Shown here piece by piece: positions 1 to 9,020 of a DNA stretch of 64,000 nt. The DNA lies in contig CAVOYR010000008.1 in the NCBI GenBank assembly GCA_963700735.1, positions 186,001 through 250,000 on the forward strand, read 5' to 3'. How positions within the stretch are numbered: the stretch's first letter is position 1; the number at the start of each line of letters is the position of its first letter. This stretch comes from Anderseniella sp963700735. GTDB lineage: Bacteria; Pseudomonadota; Alphaproteobacteria; Rhizobiales; Aestuariivirgaceae. The notes under the pieces are model-generated. The model did no database searches and was not told the DNA's origin. It saw only the letters and a list, made by a program, of their open reading frames with translations. A program made the position numbers and the translations under genes.

Positions 1-1
1 T

Positions 2-1558
2 GGCGAAATATACATGTCCCACAAGGATTTCGCCGATCTTAACGAGAGGCAAAGTCAAGCCGGTGCCAAGGTTTTCGCCAATCCGCGCAATGCGGCAGCG
101 GGGTCCCTGCGCCAGCTAGACCCGGCCATCACGGCGGCGCGACCGTTGCGGTTCTTTGCCTATACGTGGGGCGAGGCCGGGTCGGTTCCCGCCAGGACGC
201 AGCGTGGTGTGCTGGACGCGTTCGAACGCTGGGGCTTTCCGGTCAACCCGCTGACGGTGGTGTGCAACGGAGTGGATGAGCTGCTCGCGCATTACCACTC
301 CATCGAGCAGCAGCGCAGCCTGCTGGGCTACGACATCGACGGCGTGGTCTACAAGGTCAACCGGCTCGACTGGCAGGAGCGGCTTGATTTCGTGTCGCGC
401 AGCCCGCGCTGGGCCATCGCCCACAAGTTTGCCGCCGAGAAGGCAACGACGGTGCTGGAAGGCATCGACATCCAGGTCGGCCGCACCGGCGCGCTGACGC
501 CGGTTGCGCGGCTCAAACCCGTCACGGTGGGCGGCGTGGTGGTGTCCAATGCCACGCTGCACAACGAGGACGAGATCAACCGCAAGGACATCCGTATCGG
601 CGACACGGTGATCGTGCAGCGCGCCGGCGACGTGATCCCGCAGGTGCTGGGCCATGTGCCGGACAAGCGCCCGGCGGATGCCACGCCCTACGAGTTTCCA
701 AAGGTGTGTCCGGCGTGCGGGTCGCATGCGGTGCGCGAGGTCAACGAGAAGACCGGCAGGACCGATGTGGTGCGCCGGTGTACGGGCGGGCTGATCTGCC
801 CGGCGCAACGGGTCGAGCGGCTGAAGCATTTCGTGTCGCGCAACGCCTTCGACATCGAGGGCATGGGCGACAAGGTGATCCAGGAATTCTATGACGACGG
901 CCTGATCCAGAGCCCGCAGGACATCTTTACACTCGCGGCACGCAACGAGCGCTCACTGAAGAGACTGAAGGACCGCGAGGGCTGGGGCGATGCGTCGGCG
1001 AAGAAGCTGTTCGCCGCCATCGACGAGCGCCGCAAGATCGGGCTGGACCGTTTCATCTTCGCGCTGGGCATTCGCCATGTGGGCGAGACCACGGCGCGGG
1101 TGCTGGCGCGCTCCTACGGCGATGCGTCGGCATTCCTGGAAGCAATGCAGGCGGCGCAGGACCATGCCTCGGACGCCTATGCCGACCTCGTGAACATTGA
1201 CGGCATCGGTGACGTGGTGGCCCGTGCGGTGGCCGAGTTCTTTGCCGAGCCGCATAACCTGTCGGTGGTGCAGGAGCTGGCTGACGAGCATCTTGATATC
1301 CAGCCGCTGGAGGCTGTTGCAACGGATTCACCCGTTGCCGGCATGACGGTGGTGTTCACCGGGGCACTGGAGCGGATGACGCGCGACGAGGCCAAGGCCA
1401 TGGCCGAGCGGCTTGGGGCGAAAGTGGCAGGGTCGGTGTCGAAGAAGACCGACCTTGTGGTGGCCGGTCCCGGTGCGGGATCAAAGCTGAAGAAGGCTGC
1501 CGAACTTGGCGTCGAAGTGATCTCCGAGGATGACTGGTTCACCCGTGTTGGCGCGTGA
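2..1558 (+). CDS. ligA: NAD+-dependent DNA ligase LigA, C-terminal part (5' end outside window)
   Basis: LigA seals nicks in duplex DNA using NAD+ during replication and repair. The frame is open from the left edge (reads GEIYMSHKDF), so the gene starts upstream; roughly the first 170-200 residues, including the adenylated-lysine KxDG motif, are missing. Visible in order are the end of the nucleotidyltransferase domain (DIDGVVYKVN), the OB fold (VGRTGALTPVARLKPV), a four-cysteine zinc finger (CPACG about 220 residues in, then CTGG and CPAQ), helix-hairpin-helix repeats (about residues 290-430) and a C-terminal BRCT domain ending at EDDWFTRVGA. The partial gene is in frame and ends just before azlC. 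Identification is firm; only the N-terminus is unseen. Confidence 0.96.
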   Translation, partial: GEIYMSHKDFADLNERQSQAGAKVFANPRNAAAGSLRQLDPAITAARPLRFFAYTWGEAGSVPARTQRGVLDAFERWGFPVNPLTVVCNGVDELLAHYHSIEQQRSLLGYDIDGVVYKVNRLDWQERLDFVSRSPRWAIAHKFAAEKATTVLEGIDIQVGRTGALTPVARLKPVTVGGVVVSNATLHNEDEINRKDIRIGDTVIVQRAGDVIPQVLGHVPDKRPADATPYEFPKVCPACGSHAVREVNEKTGRTDVVRRCTGGLICPAQRVERLKHFVSRNAFDIEGMGDKVIQEFYDDGLIQSPQDIFTLAARNERSLKRLKDREGWGDASAKKLFAAIDERRKIGLDRFIFALGIRHVGETTARVLARSYGDASAFLEAMQAAQDHASDAYADLVNIDGIGDVVARAVAEFFAEPHNLSVVQELADEHLDIQPLEAVATDSPVAGMTVVFTGALERMTRDEAKAMAERLGAKVAGSVSKKTDLVVAGPGAGSKLKKAAELGVEVISEDDWFTRVGA

Positions 1559-1562
1559 GGCC

Positions 1563-2279
1563 ATGACCGCCCGCAAGGACTTTGCCGCCGGAGCATTCTC
1601 CATCCTGCCGGTGCTGGCGGCGGCGTTTCCCATCGCACTGCTGTTTGGCACGCTGTCGGTAGCGCGGGGCCTGTCCGTGGCCGAGACGGCGCTGATGAGC
1701 ATGACGGTGTTTGCCGGCGCGCTCCAGTTCGTTGCCATCGACCAGTGGGGCGACCCGGTGCCGGTTGGCCTGCTGGCGTTCACTGCGCTGGTGGTCAACA
1801 TCCGCCACGTCCTGATGGGGGCAAGCCTTGGCCGCAGCCTCGGTGGGTTTACCCCGCTGCAGAAATACACCGGCATGTTCCTGCTGACGGACGAGGGCTG
1901 GGCCTTTGCAGAACAGCGCGCCCGCAAGGGCGCATTGACCCCGGCGTTCTACTTCGGCGCCGGGTTGGCGTTGTGGTGTGTCTGGAACACGGGAACCATC
2001 GCAGGTGCCTTGCTGGGTACGGGGCTCGGCGATACGGCTGCGCTCGGGTTCGACTTTGCCTTTGCCGCGGTGTTCATCGCCATCCTGACCGGTTTCTGGA
2101 GCGACTGGCGCACGGGTGCGGTGCTGATGGCCAGCGGTGCGGTATCGGCACTGGTGAAGCTGTCCGTCTCCGGTGCCTGGTACATCATGGCCGGCGCGCT
2201 GGCCGGTATCGTCGTGGCAGCCTTGCTGCATGCCGAGCGCGAACCTCCTGCGGACACGGACGGGTTGATGCCATCATGA
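1563..2279 (+). CDS. azlC: AzlC family branched-chain amino acid permease, large subunit
   Basis: This is the large subunit of the AzlCD family, inner-membrane exporters of branched-chain amino acids or their analogues. The product has 238 residues, mostly hydrophobic helices, with the family signature region around GTLSVARGLSVAETALMS near the N-terminus and a conserved NIRHVLMGASL segment. I chose ATG 1563, four bases after the ligA stop; an upstream in-frame ATG at 1530 would lie inside the ligA BRCT domain. The 3' end overlaps azlD by four bases (ATGA), so the two subunits are probably translationally coupled. The exact substrate cannot be read from sequence. Confidence 0.9.
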   Translation: MTARKDFAAGAFSILPVLAAAFPIALLFGTLSVARGLSVAETALMSMTVFAGALQFVAIDQWGDPVPVGLLAFTALVVNIRHVLMGASLGRSLGGFTPLQKYTGMFLLTDEGWAFAEQRARKGALTPAFYFGAGLALWCVWNTGTIAGALLGTGLGDTAALGFDFAFAAVFIAILTGFWSDWRTGAVLMASGAVSALVKLSVSGAWYIMAGALAGIVVAALLHAEREPPADTDGLMPS

Positions 2280-2578
2280 GCCTTGACCCGCAAACCGTGC
2301 TGGCGATCCTCGCCATGGCGCTGGCAACCTACCTGACGCGCGTTGGCGGGTTGTGGCTGCTGCGGCTGGCCAATGTGCAAGGCCGCATGCGCGCGGCACT
2401 CGATGCCGTGCCGCCGGCTGTCCTGATGGCCGTGATAGCGCCCACGGTGTTCGCCACCGGCCCGGCAGAGACGATTGCATCCGGCATCACGCTGGTGGCC
2501 GCGTTCAGGCTGCCGCTGCTGGCCGCGGTGATCATCGGCGTGGCGAGCGTCGTCGCGCTCAGGATGCTTCTCGGCTGA
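2276..2578 (+). CDS. azlD: AzlD family small transport subunit
   Basis: This is the small partner of AzlC: a 100-residue membrane protein with about three or four hydrophobic helices. It begins MSLDPQTVLAIL and contains the family-typical ATYLTRVGGLWLL stretch. Its ATG overlaps the azlC stop. The last 20 bases overlap, tail to tail, the end of the aminopeptidase P gene on the opposite strand, leaving no room for a separate terminator. In characterised systems both subunits are needed for export. Confidence 0.88.
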   Translation: MSLDPQTVLAILAMALATYLTRVGGLWLLRLANVQGRMRAALDAVPPAVLMAVIAPTVFATGPAETIASGITLVAAFRLPLLAAVIIGVASVVALRMLLG

Positions 2579-4391
2579 TTGGCGCACAGGCCGCCGCCAG
2601 CCATTGCCGGTCGGCCTCGTCGTCCAGCCGCGGGGATATCTTCTTCATCACTTGCGCGTGGTAGCCGTTGAGCCAGTCAAGCTCGGCATCCGTCATGATG
2701 GCCGGGTCGATCAGCTTGCGGTCGATGGGGGCGAAGGTGAGCGTCTCCAGCGCGTGCATCGGGCGCTCGCCGCCGTCGACGGCTTCAGCCTCGCGCACGA
2801 CCACGAGGTTCTCGATGCGGATGCCATAGTGACCGGCCTTGTAGTAGCCCGGCTCGTTGGACATGATCATGCCGGGCTTCAGCACCGTGGTGTCGGCCTT
2901 GGAGAACCGTTGCGGGCCTTCATGCACCGACAGGTAGCTGCCGACGCCATGGCCGGTGCCGTGGTCGAAGTCGAGACCGGCTTCCCACAGGGCCAGGCGG
3001 GCGAGAATGTCCAGATGACCGCCGGTTGTGCCGGGCGGAAACCGCACCCGCGACAGGTTGATCATGCCCTTCAGCACGCGCGTGAAGCGGTCCTTCATTT
3101 CCGGTGTCGGGGTGCCTGAAATGACGGTGCGGGTGATGTCGGTGGTGCCATCGACATACTGCGCGCCGGAATCAACCAGGTAGATCTGGTCAGCCTTGAG
3201 CGGCAGGCAGGACCCGTCAGACACCCGGTAGTGCGGTATGGCGGCATGCGGTCCGGCACCCGAAATGGTGTCGAAGGAAATGTCACGCAGTTCACCGGTG
3301 TCGGCGCGCAGTTGCTCCAGCTTGCGGGCAGCCGCAATCTCGTCGAGTGAGCCGCCGGGGATCTCCTCGTCCAGCCAGCGCAGGAAGCGCGCCATCGGCA
3401 CGCCGTCGCGCAGGTGCGCCGCGCGGGCACCTTCAAGCTCGGCGTGGTTCTTGGTGGCGCGGGGCAGGGTGCACGGGCTCTCGTGCCAGGCCAGCGGGGC
3501 GCCGGCCTGCTCAAGGATGCGCCGTATGGCGTCTGCTGCCCAGTCCCGGTCCAGTTCCACGGTCTTGCCGGCCTTGCCAAGCTGCTGCAGCAGCGCTGGC
3601 AGGTGATCCCGGTCATGTATGCGAACGGCTCTGCCCAGCATGTCGCGCACATCCTCGGCCACCCGGCCCGCCCCGATGACCAGGTCAGCGGTGGCGTCGG
3701 CGTGGACAATGGCAAACGCCAGCGGGACCGGGTTGTGGGCAATGTCGGCACCACGAATGTTGAAGGCCCAGGCCACAGCGTCGGTCTGGGTCAGCACGTG
3801 GGCATCGCTGCCGCGCTTCTGCAGGCCTGCCGCAATGGCACCGAGCTTGTTGGGTACGCTCTCGCCGGCAAACTGCAGCGGCTGTGCCACGACCGGTTCA
3901 TTGGGCTGTGCGGGTTGGCCGGTCCACACCATATCAACCGGGTTGCGATCCAGCGGCTGCAGTGACTGGCCTGCCTTGCCCAGTACTTTGCGAAAGCGCT
4001 CTGCCGCCGCCACGGTGACCAGCCACGGGTCATACGCCAGTGTGCCACCCTTGGGCAGGTTGGCGGTTGCCCACTGCTCGGGGGTATCTCCATGCAAGGA
4101 CAGGGGCGTGACGAGCCCCGTATCGACCTGTTCGCGCACCTGAATGGTGTAGCGGCCGTCGACGAAAATGGCGGCAGAACCGGCCAGCACGATGGCCAGT
4201 CCGGCCGAGCCGGAAAAGCCGGTGAGCCACTTCAGGCGCTCGGCATGGGGCGGTACGTACTCGCCCTGGAACTCGTCGGCACGGGTGATGATGAAGCCAT
4301 CCACCTGCAGGCGTTGCAACTCCTCGCGCAGGCCGGCAAGGCGTTCGGCGCTGCGGGATGAGTTGGCGGTTTCGGAGAAGCTCTGGAACAT
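2559..4391 (-). CDS. Xaa-Pro aminopeptidase (aminopeptidase P, M24B, long three-domain type)
   Basis: This dinuclear-metal aminopeptidase removes an N-terminal residue preceding proline. The product is about 610 residues, longer than short bacterial PepP (about 440) and similar to the three-domain eukaryotic XPNPEP1 type: two creatinase-like N-terminal domains and a pita-bread C-terminal domain. Metal ligands are visible as DSGAQYVDGTTDITR (two Asp), GTGHGVGSYLSVHEGP (His), NEPGYY (Glu) and LETLTF (Glu). I start at ATG 4391 (MFQSFSETANSS); an in-frame ATG at 4427 would add 12 residues. The gene stands alone, convergent with azlD. A cytoplasmic location is likely because no signal peptide is seen. 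Confidence 0.93.
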   Translation of the reverse strand: MFQSFSETANSSRSAERLAGLREELQRLQVDGFIITRADEFQGEYVPPHAERLKWLTGFSGSAGLAIVLAGSAAIFVDGRYTIQVREQVDTGLVTPLSLHGDTPEQWATANLPKGGTLAYDPWLVTVAAAERFRKVLGKAGQSLQPLDRNPVDMVWTGQPAQPNEPVVAQPLQFAGESVPNKLGAIAAGLQKRGSDAHVLTQTDAVAWAFNIRGADIAHNPVPLAFAIVHADATADLVIGAGRVAEDVRDMLGRAVRIHDRDHLPALLQQLGKAGKTVELDRDWAADAIRRILEQAGAPLAWHESPCTLPRATKNHAELEGARAAHLRDGVPMARFLRWLDEEIPGGSLDEIAAARKLEQLRADTGELRDISFDTISGAGPHAAIPHYRVSDGSCLPLKADQIYLVDSGAQYVDGTTDITRTVISGTPTPEMKDRFTRVLKGMINLSRVRFPPGTTGGHLDILARLALWEAGLDFDHGTGHGVGSYLSVHEGPQRFSKADTTVLKPGMIMSNEPGYYKAGHYGIRIENLVVVREAEAVDGGERPMHALETLTFAPIDRKLIDPAIMTDAELDWLNGYHAQVMKKISPRLDDEADRQWLAAACAPISREAS

Positions 4392-4800
4392 GGGCGAGAG
4401 ACTAGTCAAAGCCAGAGATGGCGGCAATGGTCATGTGACGCATTCCGGTCATGTTGCGTCGCAAAAAATCCGGGTTGAAAAGAGGCGTTTTCAGGGCACT
4501 CGAAATGCCCCTGGGCAGAACTGTCGCAGGTGCCCGATTTTTCGCCTTCAGCGCCGAACGGGTGAAATTTCAGCGTTCGGCCTTTAGTGTGTAAGTAATT
4601 GAAAATAATCAGTTAATTAGAAGGTTAACGGTTCGTGTCAATGCTCATGCATTACGCGCATATCTGATATCGAATTAGGCATCTGGTATATGACGCGTGA
4701 GGCAGCATATACGGCTTCACCAGTTTGGTTGCGGTGCAGCATGTGCACCACGAAACACTTGAACGGGCAGTTCCCGTCATTGACTACAGGAGTGAATATC
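4392..4800. other. Intergenic region upstream of the DUF1127 gene
   Basis: About 400 bases without a convincing gene. The right half is clearly more AT-rich than the surroundings (about 4580-4700), as expected of a promoter region. It holds two small inverted repeats: CCGAACG/CGTTCGG around 4555-4581 and GGTGCA/TGCACC near 4733-4749. The last 20 bases carry a good Shine-Dalgarno (AGGAG, 4788-4792) for the DUF1127 ORF. A long 5' leader or a small RNA is possible but nothing specific is recognised. Confidence 0.5.
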
Positions 4801-5010
4801 ATGGTCGTCGTCGTCGCTAACCGCGCCGTTGAAATGCGCGATGAAGCCGGTCACAGCGTGTTCGGCTTGCTCAGCAACAGCTACAAGTCTGTTGCATCCT
4901 ACATGCACCGCCGCCGGGTGCAGAAGCGTCTCGAAGCGCTGGATGACCGGCTGCTGGAAGACATCGGCCTGGACCGGTCGCAGATCGCGACCCACGTCTG
5001 GGGCCGCTAA
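4801..5010 (+). CDS. DUF1127 domain micro-protein
   Basis: This 69-residue protein has the arginine-rich C-terminal DUF1127 helix-turn-helix-like segment (RRRVQKRLEALDDRLLEDIG followed by LDRSQI). DUF1127 proteins are common in alphaproteobacteria; some bind RNA or influence phosphate, carbon or stress responses, but the role of this one is unknown. ATG 4801 is chosen because AGGAG lies eight bases upstream and the DUF1127 part fits; in-frame extension upstream would start at 4690 without a ribosome site. It is preceded by an unusually long AT-rich intergenic region, so it probably has its own promoter. Confidence 0.85.
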   Translation: MVVVVANRAVEMRDEAGHSVFGLLSNSYKSVASYMHRRRVQKRLEALDDRLLEDIGLDRSQIATHVWGR

Positions 5011-5063
5011 CAGCCAACGCTTTGCGCTCGGGACGGCGAAACTCTCGAGAATGCAGACTGCGG

Positions 5064-5091
5064 GAAGGGGATGGCTCACGCTGTCCCCTTC
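5064..5091. terminator. Stem-loop between convergent DUF1127 and prmA genes
   Basis: A perfect 8-bp inverted repeat, GAAGGGGA (5064-5071) and TCCCCTTC (5084-5091), with a 12-base loop that contains the prmA stop codon. It lies between two converging genes and could stop transcription from both sides. There is no run of T on either side, so it is at best a weak intrinsic terminator. Confidence 0.35.
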
Positions 5092-5969
5092 CTGATTCGG
5101 GCAAGGGTCAGAATGGCCCAGCCCTCATGGTCGCGGCGTTGAACCGTAGCCAGTCCCTGTTGCCGGTAGGCTGCAAGGACGGGGCGTGCCTGCGCGCTGG
5201 TCAGCCCGGCCAGGATCAACCGGCCCCGGTCCGACACCACGCGTGACAACTCCGGTGCCATGGCGATGAGCGGACCGGCCAGTATGTTGGCGAACACCAG
5301 ATCATAGGGTGCGCGCTGCCGGATGGCAGCATGATCCAGACCGTTTGCAAGTACGCAGCGCACCTGCGGCGACACGTGGTTGATGTGCACATTGTCGAGC
5401 GCCACGGCCACGGCTTCCGGATCGATGTCGCTGGCAACGGCCGGCATGCGGGTCAACCGGGCGGCGGCGATGGCCAGCACGCCGGAGCCGCAGCCAACAT
5501 CCAGAATGCTGTTCGGTTTCAACTGCTTGAGCACGTCCTGCAGCGCCAGCAGGCAGCCACGGGTGGTGTGGTGATGGCCGGTGCCAAAGGCCAGCCCTGC
5601 ATCGATCTCCAGCGCAATCGATGCTGATGGCCGGGTTTGCCGGTCGTGGCTGCCGTGCACGAACAACCGTCCGGCGACCACCGGCGCAAGCCCGATGAGG
5701 CTTTCGCGAACCCAGTCAGTATCGGGAAGTTGCGCAATTGTCACGTTAACCGGGTCGATTTCCGCGTAACTGAAAGCCTGTTCTATGTCAGCTTCGCCGG
5801 GCATGTCCTCGTACAGGGCCTGCACCCACCACAGGTCGCGATCCTCGTCCGCTTCGGTCATCGATACGGCCAGGGCCTCGGGCCAGGCGGCCTGCTCCAG
5901 CGCATCGGAGACGCGCAGCGCAAGGGCACGGGGCAACGGGGCGGTGGTGGCTGAAAACGGTGTGCTCAT
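5076..5969 (-). CDS. prmA: Ribosomal protein L11 methyltransferase PrmA
   Basis: PrmA trimethylates ribosomal protein L11 at several sites using S-adenosylmethionine. The 297-residue protein matches the family length. It has an N-terminal substrate-recognition domain (contains DLWWVQALYEDMPGEAD), then a class I Rossmann methyltransferase domain with motif I ILDVGCGSGVLAIAAARL around residue 155 and the NPPF-like motif replaced by the PrmA-typical FANILAGPLI. A GLAFGTGHHHTTRGCL segment just before motif I is also characteristic. The start ATG at 5969 gives the normal N-terminus. It is monocistronic, convergent with the DUF1127 gene. Confidence 0.95.
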   Translation of the reverse strand: MSTPFSATTAPLPRALALRVSDALEQAAWPEALAVSMTEADEDRDLWWVQALYEDMPGEADIEQAFSYAEIDPVNVTIAQLPDTDWVRESLIGLAPVVAGRLFVHGSHDRQTRPSASIALEIDAGLAFGTGHHHTTRGCLLALQDVLKQLKPNSILDVGCGSGVLAIAAARLTRMPAVASDIDPEAVAVALDNVHINHVSPQVRCVLANGLDHAAIRQRAPYDLVFANILAGPLIAMAPELSRVVSDRGRLILAGLTSAQARPVLAAYRQQGLATVQRRDHEGWAILTLARIRKGTA

Positions 5970-6086
5970 GGCGGCTGATTACGCCATGGCGCGGGCGATG
6001 TCGATGATGCCTGCGCTCACGGCATGGCGGCAATTCACAACAATCGGCTGACGCTGCCGCGCCAAGCGCCTATATCATGGCACAAC

Positions 6087-7517
6087 ATGTCCGACGCCTC
6101 TCCCACACAAGCAGCGATACAAGCGCCGCCCGCCGGGCCGATCTGGCTGATTCCGCTGGTAGTGGCATCGGCGCTGTTCATGGAGAACATGGACTCAACG
6201 GTGATTGCCACGTCGCTGCCGGCCATCGCGGCCGACCTGGGCGAAGATCCTGTCATCCTCAAGTTGGCCTTCACCGCTTACCTGTTGTCTCTGGCGGTGT
6301 TCATTCCCGTGTCGGGCTGGTGCGCCGACCGGTTCGGCGCGCGGCGGATTTTCCAGCTGGCCATTGTGGTGTTCTCCATTGCCTCGATCCTGTGTGCGAT
6401 GGCGGGCAACCTGGCCGAGCTTGTCAGTGCCCGCGCGCTGCAAGGCGTGGGCGGGGCCATGATGGTGCCGGTCGGGCGGCTGATTCTGCTGCGGGCCGTG
6501 CCGAAGCGGCAACTGGTGTCCGCATTGGCGTGGCTGACCATACCGGCGCTTGTGGCCCCGGTGGCGGGCCCGCTGATCGGCGGATTCATCACCACCTATT
6601 TCCACTGGCGGTGGATCTTCTGGATCAACATTCCGTTCGGCATCCTGGCTGTTTTCCTGGCGCAGATGTACATGCCGGTGACGCAGAACTTCTCCACCAG
6701 GCCGATGGATTGGCGCGGGTTCTTCCTGTCCGGCATTGGCTTGACCGGGCTGATTGCCGGTGCGACGCTGCTGGGCCGGGACATGCTACCGGCGTGGGCA
6801 GCACCACTGATGGTGGTCGTGGGGCTCTCCTCGCTGGCGCTGTACTGGCTGCATGCACGGTCTGCCGCGGCACCGCTGCTCGACCTGGCGTTGTTCCGTG
6901 TCGTCACCTTCCGGCAAAGCGTGCTTGGCGGCAGCCTGTTCCGGCTGTCGGTGGGGGCCATCCCGTTCCTGTTGCCATTGCTGTTGCAGGTCGGGTTCGG
7001 GCTGAATGCGTTCCAGTCAGGCTCGATCACCTTTGCCGCAGCGGCTGGTGCCATCGCCATGAAATTCGCTGCCCAGCCAATCCTGCGGCGGTTCGGCTTT
7101 CGCAACGTGCTGATCGCCAACGGCCTGATCTGCGCGGTGTTCTTCTTCGGGTACGCGTTCTTCACGCCGGAAACGGCGCACTGGCTATTGTTCATCGTGC
7201 TTGTGGTGGGCGGGTTCTTCCGCTCGCTGCAGTTCACGGCGCTCAATGCACTGGCCTACAGCGACGTGGACGAGGTGCGCATGAGCCAGGCCACGAGCCT
7301 GGTGTCGGTGTCACAACAGGTGGCGCTGTCTGGCGGGGTTGCGCTGGCTGCCTTCGTGCTGGAAGGCTCGCGGTTGTGGCGCGGTGACACTGCGCTGACG
7401 GCAGGGGACTTTGCCCCGGCGTTTGCAGCCGTTGCGGTGTTTGCCGTGGCAGCGGTGCTGGTCCACTGGCATCTTGCGCGAGATGCCGGGGCAGAGGTTT
7501 CCGGCCGGCAGGCGTGA
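6087..7517 (+). CDS. MFS drug/organic-acid efflux transporter, DHA2 (EmrB/QacA) family
   Basis: A 476-residue inner-membrane proton-coupled exporter of the 14-helix DHA2 type. Signature features are the first helix motif (ALFMENMDSTVIATSLPAI), motif A after helix 2 (GWCADRFGARRIF) and motif C in helix 5 (LVAPVAGPLIGG). I prefer ATG 6087 (MSDASPTQ), which leaves a normal short cytoplasmic N-terminus; an in-frame ATG at 6024 has no better ribosome site. No HlyD/EmrA membrane-fusion partner is adjacent, so it may act alone. The substrate is not predictable. Confidence 0.88.
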   Translation: MSDASPTQAAIQAPPAGPIWLIPLVVASALFMENMDSTVIATSLPAIAADLGEDPVILKLAFTAYLLSLAVFIPVSGWCADRFGARRIFQLAIVVFSIASILCAMAGNLAELVSARALQGVGGAMMVPVGRLILLRAVPKRQLVSALAWLTIPALVAPVAGPLIGGFITTYFHWRWIFWINIPFGILAVFLAQMYMPVTQNFSTRPMDWRGFFLSGIGLTGLIAGATLLGRDMLPAWAAPLMVVVGLSSLALYWLHARSAAAPLLDLALFRVVTFRQSVLGGSLFRLSVGAIPFLLPLLLQVGFGLNAFQSGSITFAAAAGAIAMKFAAQPILRRFGFRNVLIANGLICAVFFFGYAFFTPETAHWLLFIVLVVGGFFRSLQFTALNALAYSDVDEVRMSQATSLVSVSQQVALSGGVALAAFVLEGSRLWRGDTALTAGDFAPAFAAVAVFAVAAVLVHWHLARDAGAEVSGRQA

Positions 7518-7632
7518 TCCACATGCGTAAGCTTCCGGGCGAGAAAACCGGGCAAATGCCGCTGAATCGCCTTGAATGGGTGCAAGGAATCGGGTGTGTT
7601 GAAAGCTTCCTGAATGGTTGGGGGTACCTACA

Positions 7633-8031
7633 GTGTCGAAGATGAAACGCTTCGCGGCAAGCGCCGGTCTTGCCGGCATCATGGTTCTGGCAACGCTTGC
7701 TCCGGGCCAGGCCGCCGGCACGGACGGTACGGTGTTCGATCCGCAAATCATGTCGCGCATGAGCTTCGAGTTGGCGCAGGCCTCCAAGGTCAAGGCGATC
7801 CTTGAAAAATCCGAAGAGTCCATCATCAAGGTGTTCGGCAAGTATGGCATCGACCCGAAGGCGAAGCCGAACTTCGACAGGCTGCGGGCCGCCTCGACTG
7901 AACTCCAGGCAGTTGAAGCGTGGGAGAAGAAGCAGATGAAGCGCATTCTCTCCAAGGACCAGTACGCCGACTACCTCGAAATCATGCAGGCCACCGCTGC
8001 GGCCGTGATCAAGGCCACGCGCGACGACTGA
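7633..8031 (+). CDS. Small exported protein of unknown function
   Basis: I do not recognise a family. The product is about 132 residues with a clear Sec signal peptide (MKRFAASAGLAGIMVLATLA, cleavage likely near GQAAG) followed by a mostly helical, charged mature domain of about 105 residues (contains ILEKSEESIIKVFGKYGID and MKRILSKDQYADYLEIMQAT). It lacks cysteines, so no cofactor site is obvious. GTG 7633 has a GGGGG stretch eight bases upstream; ATG 7642 is an equally valid start for the signal peptide. It is convergent with the next gene, eight bases away. A periplasmic location is inferred. Confidence 0.7.
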   Translation: MSKMKRFAASAGLAGIMVLATLAPGQAAGTDGTVFDPQIMSRMSFELAQASKVKAILEKSEESIIKVFGKYGIDPKAKPNFDRLRAASTELQAVEAWEKKQMKRILSKDQYADYLEIMQATAAAVIKATRDD

Positions 8032-8039
8032 GTCTCAAC

Positions 8040-8867
8040 TCAACTGGTGCTGTCTTCCGGGTAGGGCTCATCATCCAGCGCCATGCGCAGCTTCAGTTCG
8101 GTTGTCCCTGCAAGTCGCAGGTCCGGCACGAAGTTTTCCTTCCTCAGGTGTCGCACATCGTGGCGGGTGACAGGACCCACGAACATCAGCCTGTGCGATA
8201 CCGAGTACCGCGCCAGCCTGGTGCCGAACACCTTCTGCAGCACGTAGAATGTCAGGTAGTGGTTGTCGACAACCGCGTGGATGGGCGTGTCCGACCGCCG
8301 CACCACGTGGATGAGGTCCAGGTCGAACAGCTTGTCGTTGTTGACCGGCGAATGCCGTTCCGGCCCATCCGAAAAGACGAAGTCATAGGCGCGATCCGGG
8401 ATCTCCGTGTATTGCACGCCGCGAAACATCTTGTAGAAGCCGTCGATCTTGGGTGAGCGGATGATCTCCACCACGTGCGCAACATCGGCGGGCAGGGCCT
8501 TTAGCGCCGTCGCCGTCCAGCCTTCGTGTTCCTCCATCGAGGTGATGCGGCCAAGGGGTGAGCCGTCAGCTGCGTTCTCGATCAGGGCGTGGGCCATGAC
8601 GACGGTGGTGAACCCGGTGCCGAACTCCAGCACTTCGCGCGGGCGCCGTTTGCGCACTTCCTGATAGAGCGTCAGGTAATCCGACATCGACGCACCGGTG
8701 ACATTGGACACGCGGGCATACTCGGTGATGGCGGTGGCAAACCATGGCATCGCCATGAGGGACGCCTCGGCGCGGGCGTTGCGCCGGGCTACCAGCCTTT
8801 CGATGATGCGGGCGCGCAAGCGCACATGCAGCGGCAGTCCGGTTGTGTCGAGCGGGGGCAGGGGCAT
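8040..8867 (-). CDS. SAM-dependent methyltransferase-like protein
   Basis: The product (275 residues from ATG 8867) has a Rossmann-fold methyltransferase core: motif I VLEFGTGFTTVVMAHAL near residue 85, an acidic post-I region (SMEEHEGWTATAL) and FVFSDGPERHSPV where the motif IV acidic residue is expected. Such proteins resemble the class I methyltransferase_24 group that acts on small molecules or glycans, but the substrate is unknown. A further in-frame ATG at 9008 would add 47 residues rich in Cys/Thr that look non-coding and would run into the divergent gene at 9021, so I reject it. Read as monocistronic. Confidence 0.68.
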   Translation of the reverse strand: MPLPPLDTTGLPLHVRLRARIIERLVARRNARAEASLMAMPWFATAITEYARVSNVTGASMSDYLTLYQEVRKRRPREVLEFGTGFTTVVMAHALIENAADGSPLGRITSMEEHEGWTATALKALPADVAHVVEIIRSPKIDGFYKMFRGVQYTEIPDRAYDFVFSDGPERHSPVNNDKLFDLDLIHVVRRSDTPIHAVVDNHYLTFYVLQKVFGTRLARYSVSHRLMFVGPVTRHDVRHLRKENFVPDLRLAGTTELKLRMALDDEPYPEDSTS

Positions 8868-9020
8868 CGGCTTGGCAATCCTTGTTTTGGTCGATTCCCT
8901 GCGTAAACAATCGTTGGTCTGCTGACTACCCGCCAGACACACACAAGTGGTTGACCTTGCGGCCAGTGTTGACGTTTCATTGCCGGGGGTCTGGAAGAAA
9001 TGTCGCAAGGAGTATCAGGA

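Noticed and set aside
8868..9008. N-terminal extension of the methyltransferase-like protein to ATG 9008
   Set aside because: The extra residues look non-coding and would leave the divergent SH3 gene at 9021 without promoter space.
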